DNA from: MGIIb-O2 sp002494975
Lineage (GTDB): Archaea; Thermoplasmatota; Poseidoniia; Poseidoniales; Thalassarchaeaceae
Length of the DNA stretch: 64,000 nucleotides
Reading direction: 5' to 3'
Assembly (NCBI GenBank): GCA_028355015.1
Contig: JAOMRN010000001.1
Coordinates: 310,001 to 374,000 of the forward strand
The notes below the pieces were generated by a model. It was given only the letters and a program-made list of their open reading frames with translations, was not told the DNA's origin and searched no databases. Below, piece after piece: positions 27,201 to 35,807 of the stretch; positions within the stretch are counted from its first letter, which is position 1, and each line of letters opens with the position of its first letter. The translations under genes were made by a program, and so were the position numbers.

Positions 27201-27403
27201 TTGCCGATGTTTACAATACATATCCTGAGAAATTATCAGGATTACTATCGCACCAATCAATTACTCCTCCTCTTGCGACTAAAAATATAGCTCCACCACC
27301 GCCGCCTATGGTCGCCAAATTACCCCCTGGTGGTTTACCAGACGGTTGGACTATGGAGCAATGGCATTACTACGGGGAAGAGTATCTTCGCCGTCTTAGG
27401 TGA
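24236..27403 (+). CDS. Membrane-anchored surface protein with thioredoxin-like N-terminal domain
   Basis: A signal-like hydrophobic segment (about 8-30) precedes a thioredoxin-like domain with W-C-G-P-C near 65-69 and further Cys, SCYK and GGCM, near 140-162. Then come a CARDB-like beta domain (about 292-405), further Ig-like domains and two cadherin/dystroglycan-like units (about 635-835). One TM helix lies at about 956-980, followed by basic RRKKR. The cytosolic tail is Pro-rich and ends in WTMEQWHYYGEEYLRR. The topology puts the redox-active CGPC outside the cell, so it may form or isomerise disulfides or bind partners. Substrate unknown. Confidence 0.82.
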   Translation: MLRSKLSSSLSALSLVCLMLTMSQVGLIGSEEPDSRFNELEMEAAPLFASSPGHTVFGEYVGAHWCGPCMSSASPSLNNLKTSNPEDFTYISFFQGSGTGWPSDSIGSSGSRRDHVMAASSGYPTFSFADEQTGSCYKVGAGGTNFYDSTFSSGGCMAPSSSDFSMELSTSLDTSGETVTTDLTVTYLGSLPSVSVYVYAAVTEHSGAENYDDGYKPHHVWRSWLLNTNDNGFEQLILSPGNPSELSWDKPLSIVRAAGGNTQYENFWPVIALMDGPHSTYNSFYAAVDLDMAPLVDIGISDFIIEGNPGFVQGDNLLLRSTLRNNGVDSYSEGGNIDIYYLNGLEEEYLGGATIRSNLATGSTQSISVNFDTSSIEVQPSGTSVFRARLSGLEGDRVASNNYLDVSGLHDLPPIPSKPTAVSSPNVNRGSTVQFEVSAIANDLVDTMDSMYPSLQYSKSNLGLWDDTWLDVPEIIGNGGNSRYLYTINTELNSEVGSYDLRIMWTDAGGQSSQWLESNNAFILQNSVPVIYSSSSNEYAGMPTVKVDTDESVSIIGLINDAETPLQMLEISSDDPGFISWDPINLEINVRFSQVVRDSHGNPLPQGIYFNVDDGDDVNSGLILFNVIENGAPRWSPINTQSFEEGGYGSITFTNYLSDTDDAGNPVAVAGLSLSLLGISDETLVEANLNGHSLSVVSLDDDQYGIVDITVRASDGVKYSDTVVTFHVLNVNDAPNIDLTDIEEITLQTGDVVNMQLSDRITDVDNSDDEIWTVVSNEVPGSTQWNQITGVLVMSWQEPGSQTVSVTSEDRYGDSSTVSFLVNVVDELPLVWKFGSLGDLTISIDTTEYYTNPSVEITNIGELTLSEIAVFWSICNTVTGICHTSGISHNLGPFIVNHIGGEGLGIGDYMTFTVRAVDGDGMDRVTEETYKIYATLPEAIIDEEPSDNVEESSFEMSVMMMSGILGLVLLVVLSTIIFLNVAIRRKKRIADVYNTYPEKLSGLLSHQSITPPLATKNIAPPPPPMVAKLPPGGLPDGWTMEQWHYYGEEYLRRLR

Positions 27404-27469
27404 GTTTTTTGCAAATGCTTCTATGACGCACCTTCAAGAAGGTCAGACTTACAGGACTAACCCCGAGGG

Positions 27470-29518
27470 ATGCAATTGTCAGACGCTGAGCAAGATTTAG
27501 ATGTCGAAAAAACCCCTCTTGAGAGTTGGGAAGATGGTGCTGCGTTTGGTGTAGCAGCAGAAAAAGATCCAATTTGTAAAACACCCGTTGAAGAATGGAT
27601 AAAGGAAGTTAAGATTAAGTCAACTGCTGATGTACCCATTCCAAAGAATCTAGTCGATCAAGTAATTGGTCAAGAAGCCGCATCAATAGTTGTTAGGAAA
27701 GCAGCGGAGCAGAGAAGGCACGTAATTATGGTCGGCGAACCTGGAACTGGCAAGTCTATGTTAGCACGTTCTATGACTGAATTTCTTCCTAAAGAACAGT
27801 TAGAAGATATTCTTGTTTATCGCAATCAAGATGATGAAAATGAGCCCAAAGTAAGGACCGTTCCTGCAGGTAGGGGCTCAAGAATAATCTCTGAACGTAA
27901 AGCATTGATTAGACAACAAAGAGAAAGAACAAACCGTACATTACTATTTATTGTCTTAATTGTGGGTGCTGCTTTGGTACTAGCAACACTCTCAAGTGGT
28001 GAAATATTAACCTTAATTTTCGGTTCGTTTTTGCTTATCTTCGGTTACTTCTTCCTTAGAGGTAGGCTTACTGCAGGTGACGAAGGAAATATTCCTAAAT
28101 TACTAGTTAAACATGAACGAAATGAAGAACCACCATTCATCGATGCGACAGGCACTCTCGCTGGAGCTTTACTTGGGGATGTAAGGCACGACCCTTTCCA
28201 ATCGGGTGCAGATTTAGCAACTCCTGCTCATGAAAGAGTAGAACCAGGTGCCGTCCATAGAGCCAATAAGGGAGTTCTATATATTGATGAAATTCGAATG
28301 CTTAGAATGGAAGAACAGCAAGCATTGTTAGTTGCAATGCAAGAAAAAGCGTTGTCTATCTCTGGGCGTTCTGAAAGATCATCAGGAGCTCTCACTAAAT
28401 CTGAACCAGTTCCTACGGATTTCATACTAATTGCAGCAGGCAATCTAGATAGTATACAAAATATGCATCCTGCTCTAAGGAGTAGAATCAGAGGTTATGG
28501 TTATGAAGTATATGTGAATACAGATATGCCCGATACTGATAGAAATCGTCGTCGTTTAGTAAGGTTCGTTTCACAAGAAGTTGTAAATGAAAGGAAGAAA
28601 ACTTCAGGTAAACCTATTCCTCATTTCGATATAGAATCTATCGGACTAATCCTAAAGGAAGCTCAAAGAAGAAGTGGCCGCCGTGGTCGTTTATCTTTGA
28701 GACTACGTGAATTAGGTGGCTTAGTCAGAATTGCTGGAGATTTAGCCGTGGAAGAAAATGCTGATTTAACAACGGCATCTCATGTAATTCGTGCTAGAGC
28801 AATTGCAAAGCCATTAGAACAACAAGTTGCTGATAGATACCTTGAGCGCCAGGCGGATTATTCTATGATTGTCAATAAAGGTCACAGAATTGGAAGAGTT
28901 AATGGATTGGCAGTTTTAGGTGCTGATTCCGGACTTTCAGATTATTCAGGCGTAGTATTGCCAGTTGAAGCAATGGTTACGGCAGCACATGGTAGATCAG
29001 GTCAAGTTATTGCGACCGGTGGTCTTTCCGATTTAGCAAAGGAATCAGTAACCAATATCAGTGCAGTAGTTAAAAAATTAACAGGGAACGACATAAAAGA
29101 TTTCGATATCCATGTTCAATTCCCTGGTACGCACAATGTGGATGGAGACAGTGCTTCGATTACTATGGCAACTGCGATAATTAGCGCATTCGAAGGTGTC
29201 CCTATTGAGCAGAATCTTGCTATGACTGGTTCACTATCGATAAGAGGGGAAGTTCTTCCAATAGGTGGAGTTTCTGCTAAAATAGAAGCAGCAGCAAAAT
29301 CAGGAATCGAGACTATCATCATCCCTCGTTCTAACATGCAAGATGTACTCATCGATGAAAAATATGAATCAATGGTTACCGTGATCCCAGTTGACTCTCT
29401 AGATGAGGTGCTAAAACATGCTCTTGTTGGTTCGGAAGAGAAAGTATCTCTGGTGGAAAGATTATCGTTGGTTATCGATACTATTTCTAACAGTGGAGAT
29501 ACTCAACCTTCAGCATAA
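27470..29518 (+). CDS. lonB: Archaeal membrane-anchored ATP-dependent Lon protease (LonB)
   Basis: AAA+ serine protease removing misfolded and membrane proteins. Walker A is GEPGTGKS near 88-95 and Walker B is VLYIDEIRML near 267-276. Two TM helices are inserted in the AAA module at about 157-198, the feature distinguishing archaeal LonB from bacterial LonA. The C-terminal protease domain carries the Ser/Lys dyad, Ser in GDSAS near 561 and Lys in SAKIEAA near 604. There is no LonA-type N-domain. Length 682 is normal. The start is ATG 27470 with a GAGGG directly before it. Confidence 0.95.
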   Translation: MQLSDAEQDLDVEKTPLESWEDGAAFGVAAEKDPICKTPVEEWIKEVKIKSTADVPIPKNLVDQVIGQEAASIVVRKAAEQRRHVIMVGEPGTGKSMLARSMTEFLPKEQLEDILVYRNQDDENEPKVRTVPAGRGSRIISERKALIRQQRERTNRTLLFIVLIVGAALVLATLSSGEILTLIFGSFLLIFGYFFLRGRLTAGDEGNIPKLLVKHERNEEPPFIDATGTLAGALLGDVRHDPFQSGADLATPAHERVEPGAVHRANKGVLYIDEIRMLRMEEQQALLVAMQEKALSISGRSERSSGALTKSEPVPTDFILIAAGNLDSIQNMHPALRSRIRGYGYEVYVNTDMPDTDRNRRRLVRFVSQEVVNERKKTSGKPIPHFDIESIGLILKEAQRRSGRRGRLSLRLRELGGLVRIAGDLAVEENADLTTASHVIRARAIAKPLEQQVADRYLERQADYSMIVNKGHRIGRVNGLAVLGADSGLSDYSGVVLPVEAMVTAAHGRSGQVIATGGLSDLAKESVTNISAVVKKLTGNDIKDFDIHVQFPGTHNVDGDSASITMATAIISAFEGVPIEQNLAMTGSLSIRGEVLPIGGVSAKIEAAAKSGIETIIIPRSNMQDVLIDEKYESMVTVIPVDSLDEVLKHALVGSEEKVSLVERLSLVIDTISNSGDTQPSA

Positions 29519-29562
29519 TTCTGTACTCAATACTAAGTATTGTACCTTCACGGTCTGAATGT

Positions 29563-30903
29563 ATGAGGGCAGTAGAGGGTGAGAAGTCTCCAATGGGAAT
29601 TTTATTCCTAGTTGTTTTTATCGATATGTTAGGATTCACCTTAGTCATTCCATTTCTAACTTATTTCATCCAAGATCTCGCTTCAGCGGAAGGAATTGTA
29701 GATATTGGAAGGAGAGATTTGTGGGTAGGTGTGGTAATTTCTTGTTACTCAATTGCACAGTTTATTTTCACACCAATTCTAGGGGCATTAAGTGATAGAT
29801 ATGGTCGACGACCGATATTAATTTTCGGTTTAATATCCAATTCAATATTTTTCATAGTTTTCGGTCTTTCTGAAAGTATCACTATGGCAATAATTGCTAG
29901 GTTTTTAGCCGGTGCAGGTAATGGCAATATTGCAGTAGCTAGGGCATATATTGGAGACATTAGTGAACCTAATATGATATCTCGTCGAATGGGGATGATT
30001 GGAGCCGCCTTCGGTCTCGGTTTCATGATAGGTCCATTTATTGGAGGCATTTTATCCGACCCTGCCATGGCTTTGGGCGGTCCTTTTGAGACCTTATTTT
30101 GGGTAGATCATCCCTATTTGTTGCCATGTATATTCTCCAGTATCCTTTCATTAATTTCTCTTTCATTAGCTATAACTAGGCTGCCCGAGAGTCTTCCGTT
30201 TGAATCTAGAACTATTTCTACTGGTACTCCTTTAAAAAAGTTCAGTGGAATTTTCACTAATATTCTCAAAGTTATGAAACTTCCTAATGTGTCCACTTTA
30301 ATTCTAGCTAATTTTCTCTTTATGGTTGGTTTTAGTATGATGCATGGCACATTTATTTTGTTTACTGCGATGGAGGTTGAAAACGGAGGTTTAGGATTTG
30401 ATGAGATGCAAAACGGATGGATATTTGCCTTTATTGGCCTTTTAGGAGTTATTGTTCAAGGTGGCCTTATTGGTAAATTAACAGATAGGTTCAATATGAA
30501 AACTTTGATGATATTTGGGACTTTCCTATCGGGTTTAGGGATTGCTAGTTTGCCTTATGTTCCATCCAATATTAGCTGGCTTGTATTTGTTAGTTCAGCA
30601 GCATTGGCCATAGGTAATGCGTTATTCTCTCCTACTCAATCTTCATTATTAACTTTCGAAAGCAATAATGCCGGTTATGAATTAGGTGCGGTTATGGGTG
30701 CGCAAGAGGGGTACGGAGCGTTAGCTAGAATTATCGGTCCTCTTCTTGCTGCTTACATTTGGTCTCTAACAGTCGAAGGAGTTGGTTTATGGACTTACCA
30801 TACTTGCTTTAGAGTGGCAGGTTTTGTTTTTGTATTGGCATTATTGCTTCAATTAAAGATTAAATTTAGTACAGATTCTCAAGGTAATGCATTAGGTGAG
30901 TAG
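29563..30903 (+). CDS. Major facilitator superfamily transporter (TetA/drug-efflux-like)
   Basis: About 12 hydrophobic helices in 446 residues. The MFS loop 2-3 signature GALSDRYGRRPIL lies near residues 72-84, the Gly-rich antiporter-type helix 5 segment GLGFMIGPFIGG follows near 150, and a second-half GKLTDRF loop repeats the motif. The pattern resembles the TetA/Bcr class of proton antiporters, but the substrate cannot be read. It is followed after 5 bases by the isoaspartyl peptidase gene, which suggests co-expression and perhaps a link to peptide or amino-acid handling. Confidence 0.85.
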   Translation: MRAVEGEKSPMGILFLVVFIDMLGFTLVIPFLTYFIQDLASAEGIVDIGRRDLWVGVVISCYSIAQFIFTPILGALSDRYGRRPILIFGLISNSIFFIVFGLSESITMAIIARFLAGAGNGNIAVARAYIGDISEPNMISRRMGMIGAAFGLGFMIGPFIGGILSDPAMALGGPFETLFWVDHPYLLPCIFSSILSLISLSLAITRLPESLPFESRTISTGTPLKKFSGIFTNILKVMKLPNVSTLILANFLFMVGFSMMHGTFILFTAMEVENGGLGFDEMQNGWIFAFIGLLGVIVQGGLIGKLTDRFNMKTLMIFGTFLSGLGIASLPYVPSNISWLVFVSSAALAIGNALFSPTQSSLLTFESNNAGYELGAVMGAQEGYGALARIIGPLLAAYIWSLTVEGVGLWTYHTCFRVAGFVFVLALLLQLKIKFSTDSQGNALGE

Positions 30904-30908
30904 CAAAT

Positions 30909-31736
30909 ATGGATATCATAGTCCCTGCAGTTATTGCACATGGTGGTGCTGGTCCTGGACCAAATCGTCAAGAGAATCTAGAAACAGCGGTACAAAAAGC
31001 AGCTGACATTCTCAAATCGGGTGGAAATGCCCTTGAGGCTGCAGTAGAAGCGTGTGTAATTTTAGAAGATGATCCCGTTTTTAATGCGGGCACAGGTAGT
31101 GTTATTCGTACCGATGGATCAGTTTTAACAGATGCATCAATACAGATAGGGGATGGTAGATTAGGTTTTGTAATAGCAATGGAAGATACACCAAATCCCA
31201 TTAGAGTTGCTGCAGATTTACTTGATGAGGAAATAAATGGATTAACCTCTGAAGGCGCTAGAATATGGGCAGACAATAGGGGTCATCAGAGATCTAAAGT
31301 CGCAGGTAGGTCACCCGAGGGGCAGATCGGCGATATAAACGCCGAAATTATGGGGGATACAGTAGGGGTTATCGCTAGAGACAATAGTGGCATGATTGTC
31401 GTCGCTACAAGCACGGGTGGGTGTAGTTTCCGTCCGCCTGGTAGAGTTGGCGATGTCCCTCTTCCCGGTTCAGGTTTTTGGGCCGAAGATTGTTTAGCAG
31501 TTGCAGCAACAGGTATTGGAGAAGCAATTACGAGGGCGCTTTTGAGCAATAAAGTATACGAGCGTATAAAAAATGAAGAAATATCTTTAGAAGATTCTAT
31601 GGAATGGGGTATTCGGAGTTTAATATCTCCTGAGCATTCTGTTGGATTAATTGCTTTAGGGCCAACCGGAGCCGGCATTGGCGTAGCTAATACAGACATG
31701 CCATGGGCTACATGGGAAGCTGAATCTAATGGTTGA
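30909..31736 (+). CDS. Isoaspartyl peptidase/L-asparaginase, Ntn-hydrolase type
   Basis: Plant-type asparaginase that self-cleaves to expose an N-terminal Thr and removes isoaspartyl residues from peptides or hydrolyses asparagine. Features are the N-terminal AHGGAG, NAGTGSV near 58, and the cleavage site GDTVGVIARD with the nucleophilic Thr near 149. The downstream STGGCSFRPPGRVGDVPLPGSG matches the family's STGG..K..GRVGD.P..G.G. Length 275 is compact. It is not related to the asparaginase-II gene at 17.6-18.8 kb, so the window encodes two independent enzyme types. Confidence 0.9.
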   Translation: MDIIVPAVIAHGGAGPGPNRQENLETAVQKAADILKSGGNALEAAVEACVILEDDPVFNAGTGSVIRTDGSVLTDASIQIGDGRLGFVIAMEDTPNPIRVAADLLDEEINGLTSEGARIWADNRGHQRSKVAGRSPEGQIGDINAEIMGDTVGVIARDNSGMIVVATSTGGCSFRPPGRVGDVPLPGSGFWAEDCLAVAATGIGEAITRALLSNKVYERIKNEEISLEDSMEWGIRSLISPEHSVGLIALGPTGAGIGVANTDMPWATWEAESNG

Positions 31737-31797
31737 GTTTACTTTGATTCGGGGATGCGCTTAAGGACATGGCTTTTGCCGACAGTTCAGTGATAGC

Positions 31798-32076
31798 ATG
31801 TCTGACATCGAATCTCGCATCCAACAGATTGCATCTGTACTAGGTCAACTTGACGATTCCCAAGTCCCCCGAAATATTCGATCTTCTGCTAAAGAAGCCG
31901 TAGACAAATGGTTATTGAACAAAGATAAACAGATGGATTTGAGACTTGGAATGACGGCATCAACTCTTGATGATATATTCAATGATGCGAATTTACCTCT
32001 TCATTTTGGCCCCTTATGTCTGCAGATACAAACTGCTCTGGAGACACTTCTAACAGAAGTACGCCGTAATAAATAA
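31798..32076 (+). CDS. UPF0147 family protein
   Basis: Small (92 residues) all-helical archaeal protein of unknown function. The family hallmark VPRNIRSSAKEAVDKWL sits at residues 23-39, followed by a second helix pair with the sequence ending LETLLTEVRR. It is standalone, starts with ATG 31798, and is convergent with the eL40 gene across 85 bases that contain a perfect palindrome. Nothing suggests truncation. Confidence 0.82.
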   Translation: MSDIESRIQQIASVLGQLDDSQVPRNIRSSAKEAVDKWLLNKDKQMDLRLGMTASTLDDIFNDANLPLHFGPLCLQIQTALETLLTEVRRNK

Positions 32077-32092
32077 TTATCAAAGTTATACT

Positions 32093-32112
32093 TCAACTTT
32101 AATTAAAGTTGA
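32093..32112. terminator. Perfect 20-bp palindrome between convergent UPF0147 and eL40 genes
   Basis: TCAACTTTAATTAAAGTTGA reads the same on both strands. It lies in the 85-base gap between two convergent stops, so as RNA it could form an 8-bp hairpin in either transcript. A bidirectional 3'-end signal is the natural reading. A dimeric regulator site is less likely here, as no promoter is expected between converging genes. Confidence 0.5.
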
Positions 32113-32161
32113 TTATTAGTAAAAAGAATGTCGATAATGTGTATAATTTAATCGAATTAAA

Positions 32162-32317
32162 TCAAGTACTTCGGCGTTCTACTGCCTTCATTCTTAAGTT
32201 AGTATATTTACACTTTCGGCAGCAACGAGGTTTTGATCCACGGTGTGTTGCCGAGCACTTCATGCATATCCACTTCTTGAGAAGACGAGCCTCTGCTACA
32301 CTGTGACGTTGAGCCAT
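32162..32317 (-). CDS. rpl40e: Large-subunit ribosomal protein eL40
   Basis: A 51-residue ORF read from the minus strand. It begins MAQRHSVAEARLLKKW and has the zinc ribbon ICMKC (18-21) and CCRKC (32-36). It ends KYTNLRMKAVERRST, closely matching archaeal eL40 (pattern EARLF..K.CM.C...CRKCGY..LR.K..E.R). The zinc-coordinating Cys pairs are intact, unlike eL42 in this window. The start is ATG at 32317. It is divergent from purA. A competing plus-strand ORF over the same bases has no recognisable family. Confidence 0.9.
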   Translation of the reverse strand: MAQRHSVAEARLLKKWICMKCSATHRGSKPRCCRKCKYTNLRMKAVERRST

Positions 32318-32441
32318 ATAGTCAAGCCGAACTGCCTACCCTTGATAATCGCTTTGCTGAGTATTTCATCTATATATTGGTATTATTTTCAAGATTTCTA
32401 GACCGAACTATTCATTCGCCTTCGGCTCAGCCGGACCCAAT

Positions 32442-33788
32442 GTGCCAGCGAATATTGTACTAGGTGCCCAATGGGGAGATGAAGGAAAAGGTAAGGCAAT
32501 TGACCAATTAGCACCCAATTCGACGTGGGCTGTTCGCTTCCAAGGAGGGAATAATGCTGGCCATACTATTGTTTTAGGGGATACTACACTTAAACTGCAT
32601 CAAATTCCTTCCGGTGTCACCTCTATGGATTGTAATTTAGTTCTTGGTGACGGTATGGTGATTGACCCCTGGGTTCTCGAAGAAGAACTAGAAAGATGGT
32701 TCTCACTCACTAAAGAAAGGCCCGAAGGGAAGAGGCTGTTTATCAGTGAGAGAGCATCTGTAATTTTACCATTCCACAGATTGTATGACTCTGCAGATAA
32801 GATAGTTGGTACCACAGGTAGAGGCATAGGTCCAGCTTACAGAGATAGAATCGAAAGAGTAGGTATCCGTTTCTGTGATATTACTGGAATCATTCCTGAT
32901 GATGAGAAACTCTCTGCTATTGCTATCCGGATGAATAAACAATTAGATTCAGTAGGTGTTTCTGAAAAGATAGATCCAGAATCTCTCAAATCAGATTTAC
33001 AATGGATACTCGATAGGTATCCAGATACAATTAGGCCTACTGGGTTAATGGTGGATTTTGCTTTACAAAATGGTGAACAAATACTACTCGAAGGCGCTCA
33101 AGGTGCTATGCTAGACATTGATCAAGGGACATATCCATTCGTCACCTCTTCGGTAACCAGTCGCGCAAATGCCACGCATGGCGCAGGAATTCATCCAGGG
33201 CATGTGGAACAGTGTTTTGGAATTACTAAAGCATATACTACCAGGGTGGGTAACGGTCCATTCCCCTCTGAATTATCTCTTGATGGGGGTCCGGGGCAAC
33301 ATATGGCACAAGTAGGTCATGAATACGGAACAACTACTGGCCGCCCTCGTAGGACCGGTTGGTTAGATATGGTTGCATTACGAGATGCTCACAGATTCAA
33401 TGGATACACCGGCCTTGTAGTGACGAAACTCGATGTTCTTGGAGGTTTAGATGAGATTAAAATATGCATAGGTTATGACTTCGATGGAAAAGTAATCAAA
33501 TATTTCCCTACAACATCCGATGAAGTTGCTCGATGTAAACCTATTTACGAGACTCATGAAGGATTCCCTGCGCTCTCTGATGAGGAATGGATTTCTATGG
33601 CAGATCTCTCTCGTTCAGAGGGTACAGGATATGCAGCCATGCCTGAAAAAGTTCGACATATTGTGGAAAGAATTGAATATTTATCTGGAATCCCAGTTGT
33701 TAGTGTTGGTGTAGGACCTGATAGAAAGGCCTCAATCGCCAAGGTAAATGGACCCTTTGATGTACCTTCCGAAGAGGTAACGTTCTAA
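32442..33788 (+). CDS. purA: Adenylosuccinate synthetase
   Basis: GTP-dependent joining of IMP and aspartate, the first committed step to AMP. The N-terminus NIVLGAQWGDEGKGK carries the GTP loop and catalytic Asp. NAGHTIV, TTGRGIGPAY, QGTYPFVTSS and GRPRRTGWLD follow in family order. The start is GTG 32442, because the only nearby ATG (32440) is out of frame and the conserved N-terminus begins within four residues. Full length (448). It sits alone downstream of a 124-base gap shared with the divergent eL40 gene. Confidence 0.95.
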   Translation: MPANIVLGAQWGDEGKGKAIDQLAPNSTWAVRFQGGNNAGHTIVLGDTTLKLHQIPSGVTSMDCNLVLGDGMVIDPWVLEEELERWFSLTKERPEGKRLFISERASVILPFHRLYDSADKIVGTTGRGIGPAYRDRIERVGIRFCDITGIIPDDEKLSAIAIRMNKQLDSVGVSEKIDPESLKSDLQWILDRYPDTIRPTGLMVDFALQNGEQILLEGAQGAMLDIDQGTYPFVTSSVTSRANATHGAGIHPGHVEQCFGITKAYTTRVGNGPFPSELSLDGGPGQHMAQVGHEYGTTTGRPRRTGWLDMVALRDAHRFNGYTGLVVTKLDVLGGLDEIKICIGYDFDGKVIKYFPTTSDEVARCKPIYETHEGFPALSDEEWISMADLSRSEGTGYAAMPEKVRHIVERIEYLSGIPVVSVGVGPDRKASIAKVNGPFDVPSEEVTF

Positions 33789-33812
33789 TCCAAAGTTCAT
33801 TTCCGAATACTC

Positions 33813-34100
33813 ATGGGATTCAAATCCAGAGCTAAAAAGAAGCAGAAAGAAGCTTCAGATGCAAAAGGTCCTTCTGTAAAAGTCAAAGAAGAATATTCTG
33901 GAGAAGCTCGTTGTGACGTTGCTGATTGCGATAATTGGGCGGATAAGAAAATAGGCGGAAGGAAGCTTGCTTTTGATAGGGCAGCTGATGTTTGGGGTGA
34001 AGATGGTCTTCTTGGAAGTTCACGTAGAGTAACTGTTTGTAAGTCATGTTACAAGGAATGGAAAAAGGCAAAGAAAGATGACCCTAATGAATGGGGTTGA
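33813..34100 (+). CDS. Small basic protein with putative Cys4 zinc site, unknown
   Basis: 95 residues with a Lys-rich start (MGFKSRAKKKQKE). A possible zinc site is formed by C-x4-C (CDVADC, about 34-39) and C-x2-C (CKSC, about 76-79), separated by FDRAADVWGEDGLLGSSRR. The basic N-terminus plus a zinc knuckle suggests nucleic-acid or ribosome binding, but I do not recognise a named family. It begins 24 bases after purA and may be co-transcribed with it. Confidence 0.65.
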   Translation: MGFKSRAKKKQKEASDAKGPSVKVKEEYSGEARCDVADCDNWADKKIGGRKLAFDRAADVWGEDGLLGSSRRVTVCKSCYKEWKKAKKDDPNEWG

Positions 34101-34159
34101 ATTAACACCCAGTTTTTCTATTAGTAATGATAAAATGCATTATGCAATAGCATCACAAT

Positions 34160-35779
34160 ATGAGCCATCCTGTTAATGAACCTATTCTTGGATACTCGCC
34201 TGGTAGTCAGGAGAGGATTGATATTCAGAATGAACTCGACAGACAGATGAATGAGATCCTAGAAATCCCCTGTATTGTTAACGGTAAAGAAATATTTACC
34301 GGTGTAACTACTACTCAAGTAATACCTCACAACCACGGTCATATCATTGCTAAAGTTCATTTAGCGGGTAAAGCAGAAATGGAAGAGGCATGTGAAGCGG
34401 CGGTTAATGCTCAAAAGTCTTGGATAGATATTGGTTTAGAGGGAAGATGTGAAATTTTTGAAAGATCTGCTGACTTATTGGCCGGTGAATGGCGCATGAA
34501 GGTAAATGCATCTACTATGCTTAATCAATCGAAAACAGTATTTCAAGCAGAGATTGATGCAGCCTGTGAATTAATTGATTTCTGGCGCTTTAACTGCCAT
34601 TATGCGCGCGGATTCCATGATGATTTACAGCCTTTAGTATCTCCTGAAGGTGTTATTAATTCAACCGAGATTAGACCTTTGGAAGGTTTTGTTCTTTCAA
34701 TTACTCCGTTTAATTTTACAAGTATTGCTGCTAATCTACCCAGTGCTCCAGCAATAGTCGGATGCACCTCTATTTGGAAACCAAGTCGTAATTCGTATTA
34801 CTCGAATTATGTTTTGATGCAATTAATGATGGAAGCAGGATTACCAGATGGTGTAATAAATTTCCTCCCCGGTTCTGGTGCAGAAATTACAGAAGTTGCT
34901 TTATCTAATCCCGATTTTGCAGGATTACATTTTACAGGATCGACAGCAACTTTCCAAGGCTTGTGGCAAGAAATAGGTCTTGCTTTACCCAATCTTCGTT
35001 CTTATCCTCGAATTGTTGGCGAAACTGGAGGAAAAGATTTCGTAGTCGCTCATCCTAATTGTGATCATAGAGGATTATTAGTTGCTTTACTTAGAGGTTC
35101 ATTCGAATATCAAGGTCAGAAATGTTCCGCTGCAAGCCGAGCTTATGTCCCCGAATCCGTTTGGAATTCGATTTCTGGCGATTTATGCGCTGAAATTAGG
35201 AAAATCAAGATGGGCGACGCTCGGGATTTCACAAATTTTATGACTGCCGTAATAGATAAAAGATCATTCGATAAGATAGCAGGATATATTGATAGAGCTA
35301 AGATTAATGATGACTGTGAAATTATAGTCGGAGGTAATTATGACAATTCTGTTGGCTGGTTTATTGAACCAACTATAATTGTAACCACGGATCCTAAATC
35401 TGAAACAATGATTCATGAAATTTTTGGCCCTGTTTTGACAGTTTATGTTTATGATGACGATAAATTTGATGAGGTTTTAGAAATTTGTGATGAATCATCA
35501 CCATACGCGCTCACAGGTTCTATTTTTGCTAAGGAAGAGAAAGACATTCAGAAAGCTTTCAACCAACTAAGATTTACTGCGGGAAATTTCTATATTAATG
35601 ACAAACCTACAGGTGCTGTAGTCGCCCAACAGCCATTTGGTGGTGCTAGAGCTAGTGGCACTAATGACAAAGCAGGTGGGCCATTGAACTTACTAAGGTG
35701 GATAAGTCCACGCTCAATCAAGAGAACATTAGATACCCCGCATGAATGGGACTATCCATTTATGCAATCAGATACCTAA
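34160..35779 (+). CDS. L-glutamate gamma-semialdehyde (1-pyrroline-5-carboxylate) dehydrogenase
   Basis: Oxidises glutamate-5-semialdehyde to glutamate in proline/arginine catabolism. ALDH residues are Glu288 (GETGGKD) and nucleophile Cys322 (YQGQKCSAAS). The P5CDH-specific ITPFNFTSIAANLPSAPA, GCTSIWKPS and late PFGGARASGTNDKAGGP support substrate assignment over other ALDHs. It is standalone (539 residues), not fused to proline dehydrogenase, and no putA-like gene is nearby. It is followed by the TPP riboswitch. Confidence 0.9.
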   Translation: MSHPVNEPILGYSPGSQERIDIQNELDRQMNEILEIPCIVNGKEIFTGVTTTQVIPHNHGHIIAKVHLAGKAEMEEACEAAVNAQKSWIDIGLEGRCEIFERSADLLAGEWRMKVNASTMLNQSKTVFQAEIDAACELIDFWRFNCHYARGFHDDLQPLVSPEGVINSTEIRPLEGFVLSITPFNFTSIAANLPSAPAIVGCTSIWKPSRNSYYSNYVLMQLMMEAGLPDGVINFLPGSGAEITEVALSNPDFAGLHFTGSTATFQGLWQEIGLALPNLRSYPRIVGETGGKDFVVAHPNCDHRGLLVALLRGSFEYQGQKCSAASRAYVPESVWNSISGDLCAEIRKIKMGDARDFTNFMTAVIDKRSFDKIAGYIDRAKINDDCEIIVGGNYDNSVGWFIEPTIIVTTDPKSETMIHEIFGPVLTVYVYDDDKFDEVLEICDESSPYALTGSIFAKEEKDIQKAFNQLRFTAGNFYINDKPTGAVVAQQPFGGARASGTNDKAGGPLNLLRWISPRSIKRTLDTPHEWDYPFMQSDT

Positions 35780-35807
35780 CTAGGAATATTCAATAACATT
35801 AGGCGAA

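Noticed and set aside
31286..31699. 137-codon minus-strand ORF inside the isoaspartyl peptidase gene
   Set aside because: Antisense to a well-supported gene with its catalytic motifs; no independent signal.
32109..32306. 65-codon plus-strand ORF overlapping eL40
   Set aside because: The minus strand encodes a clear eL40 with intact zinc ribbon over the same bases.
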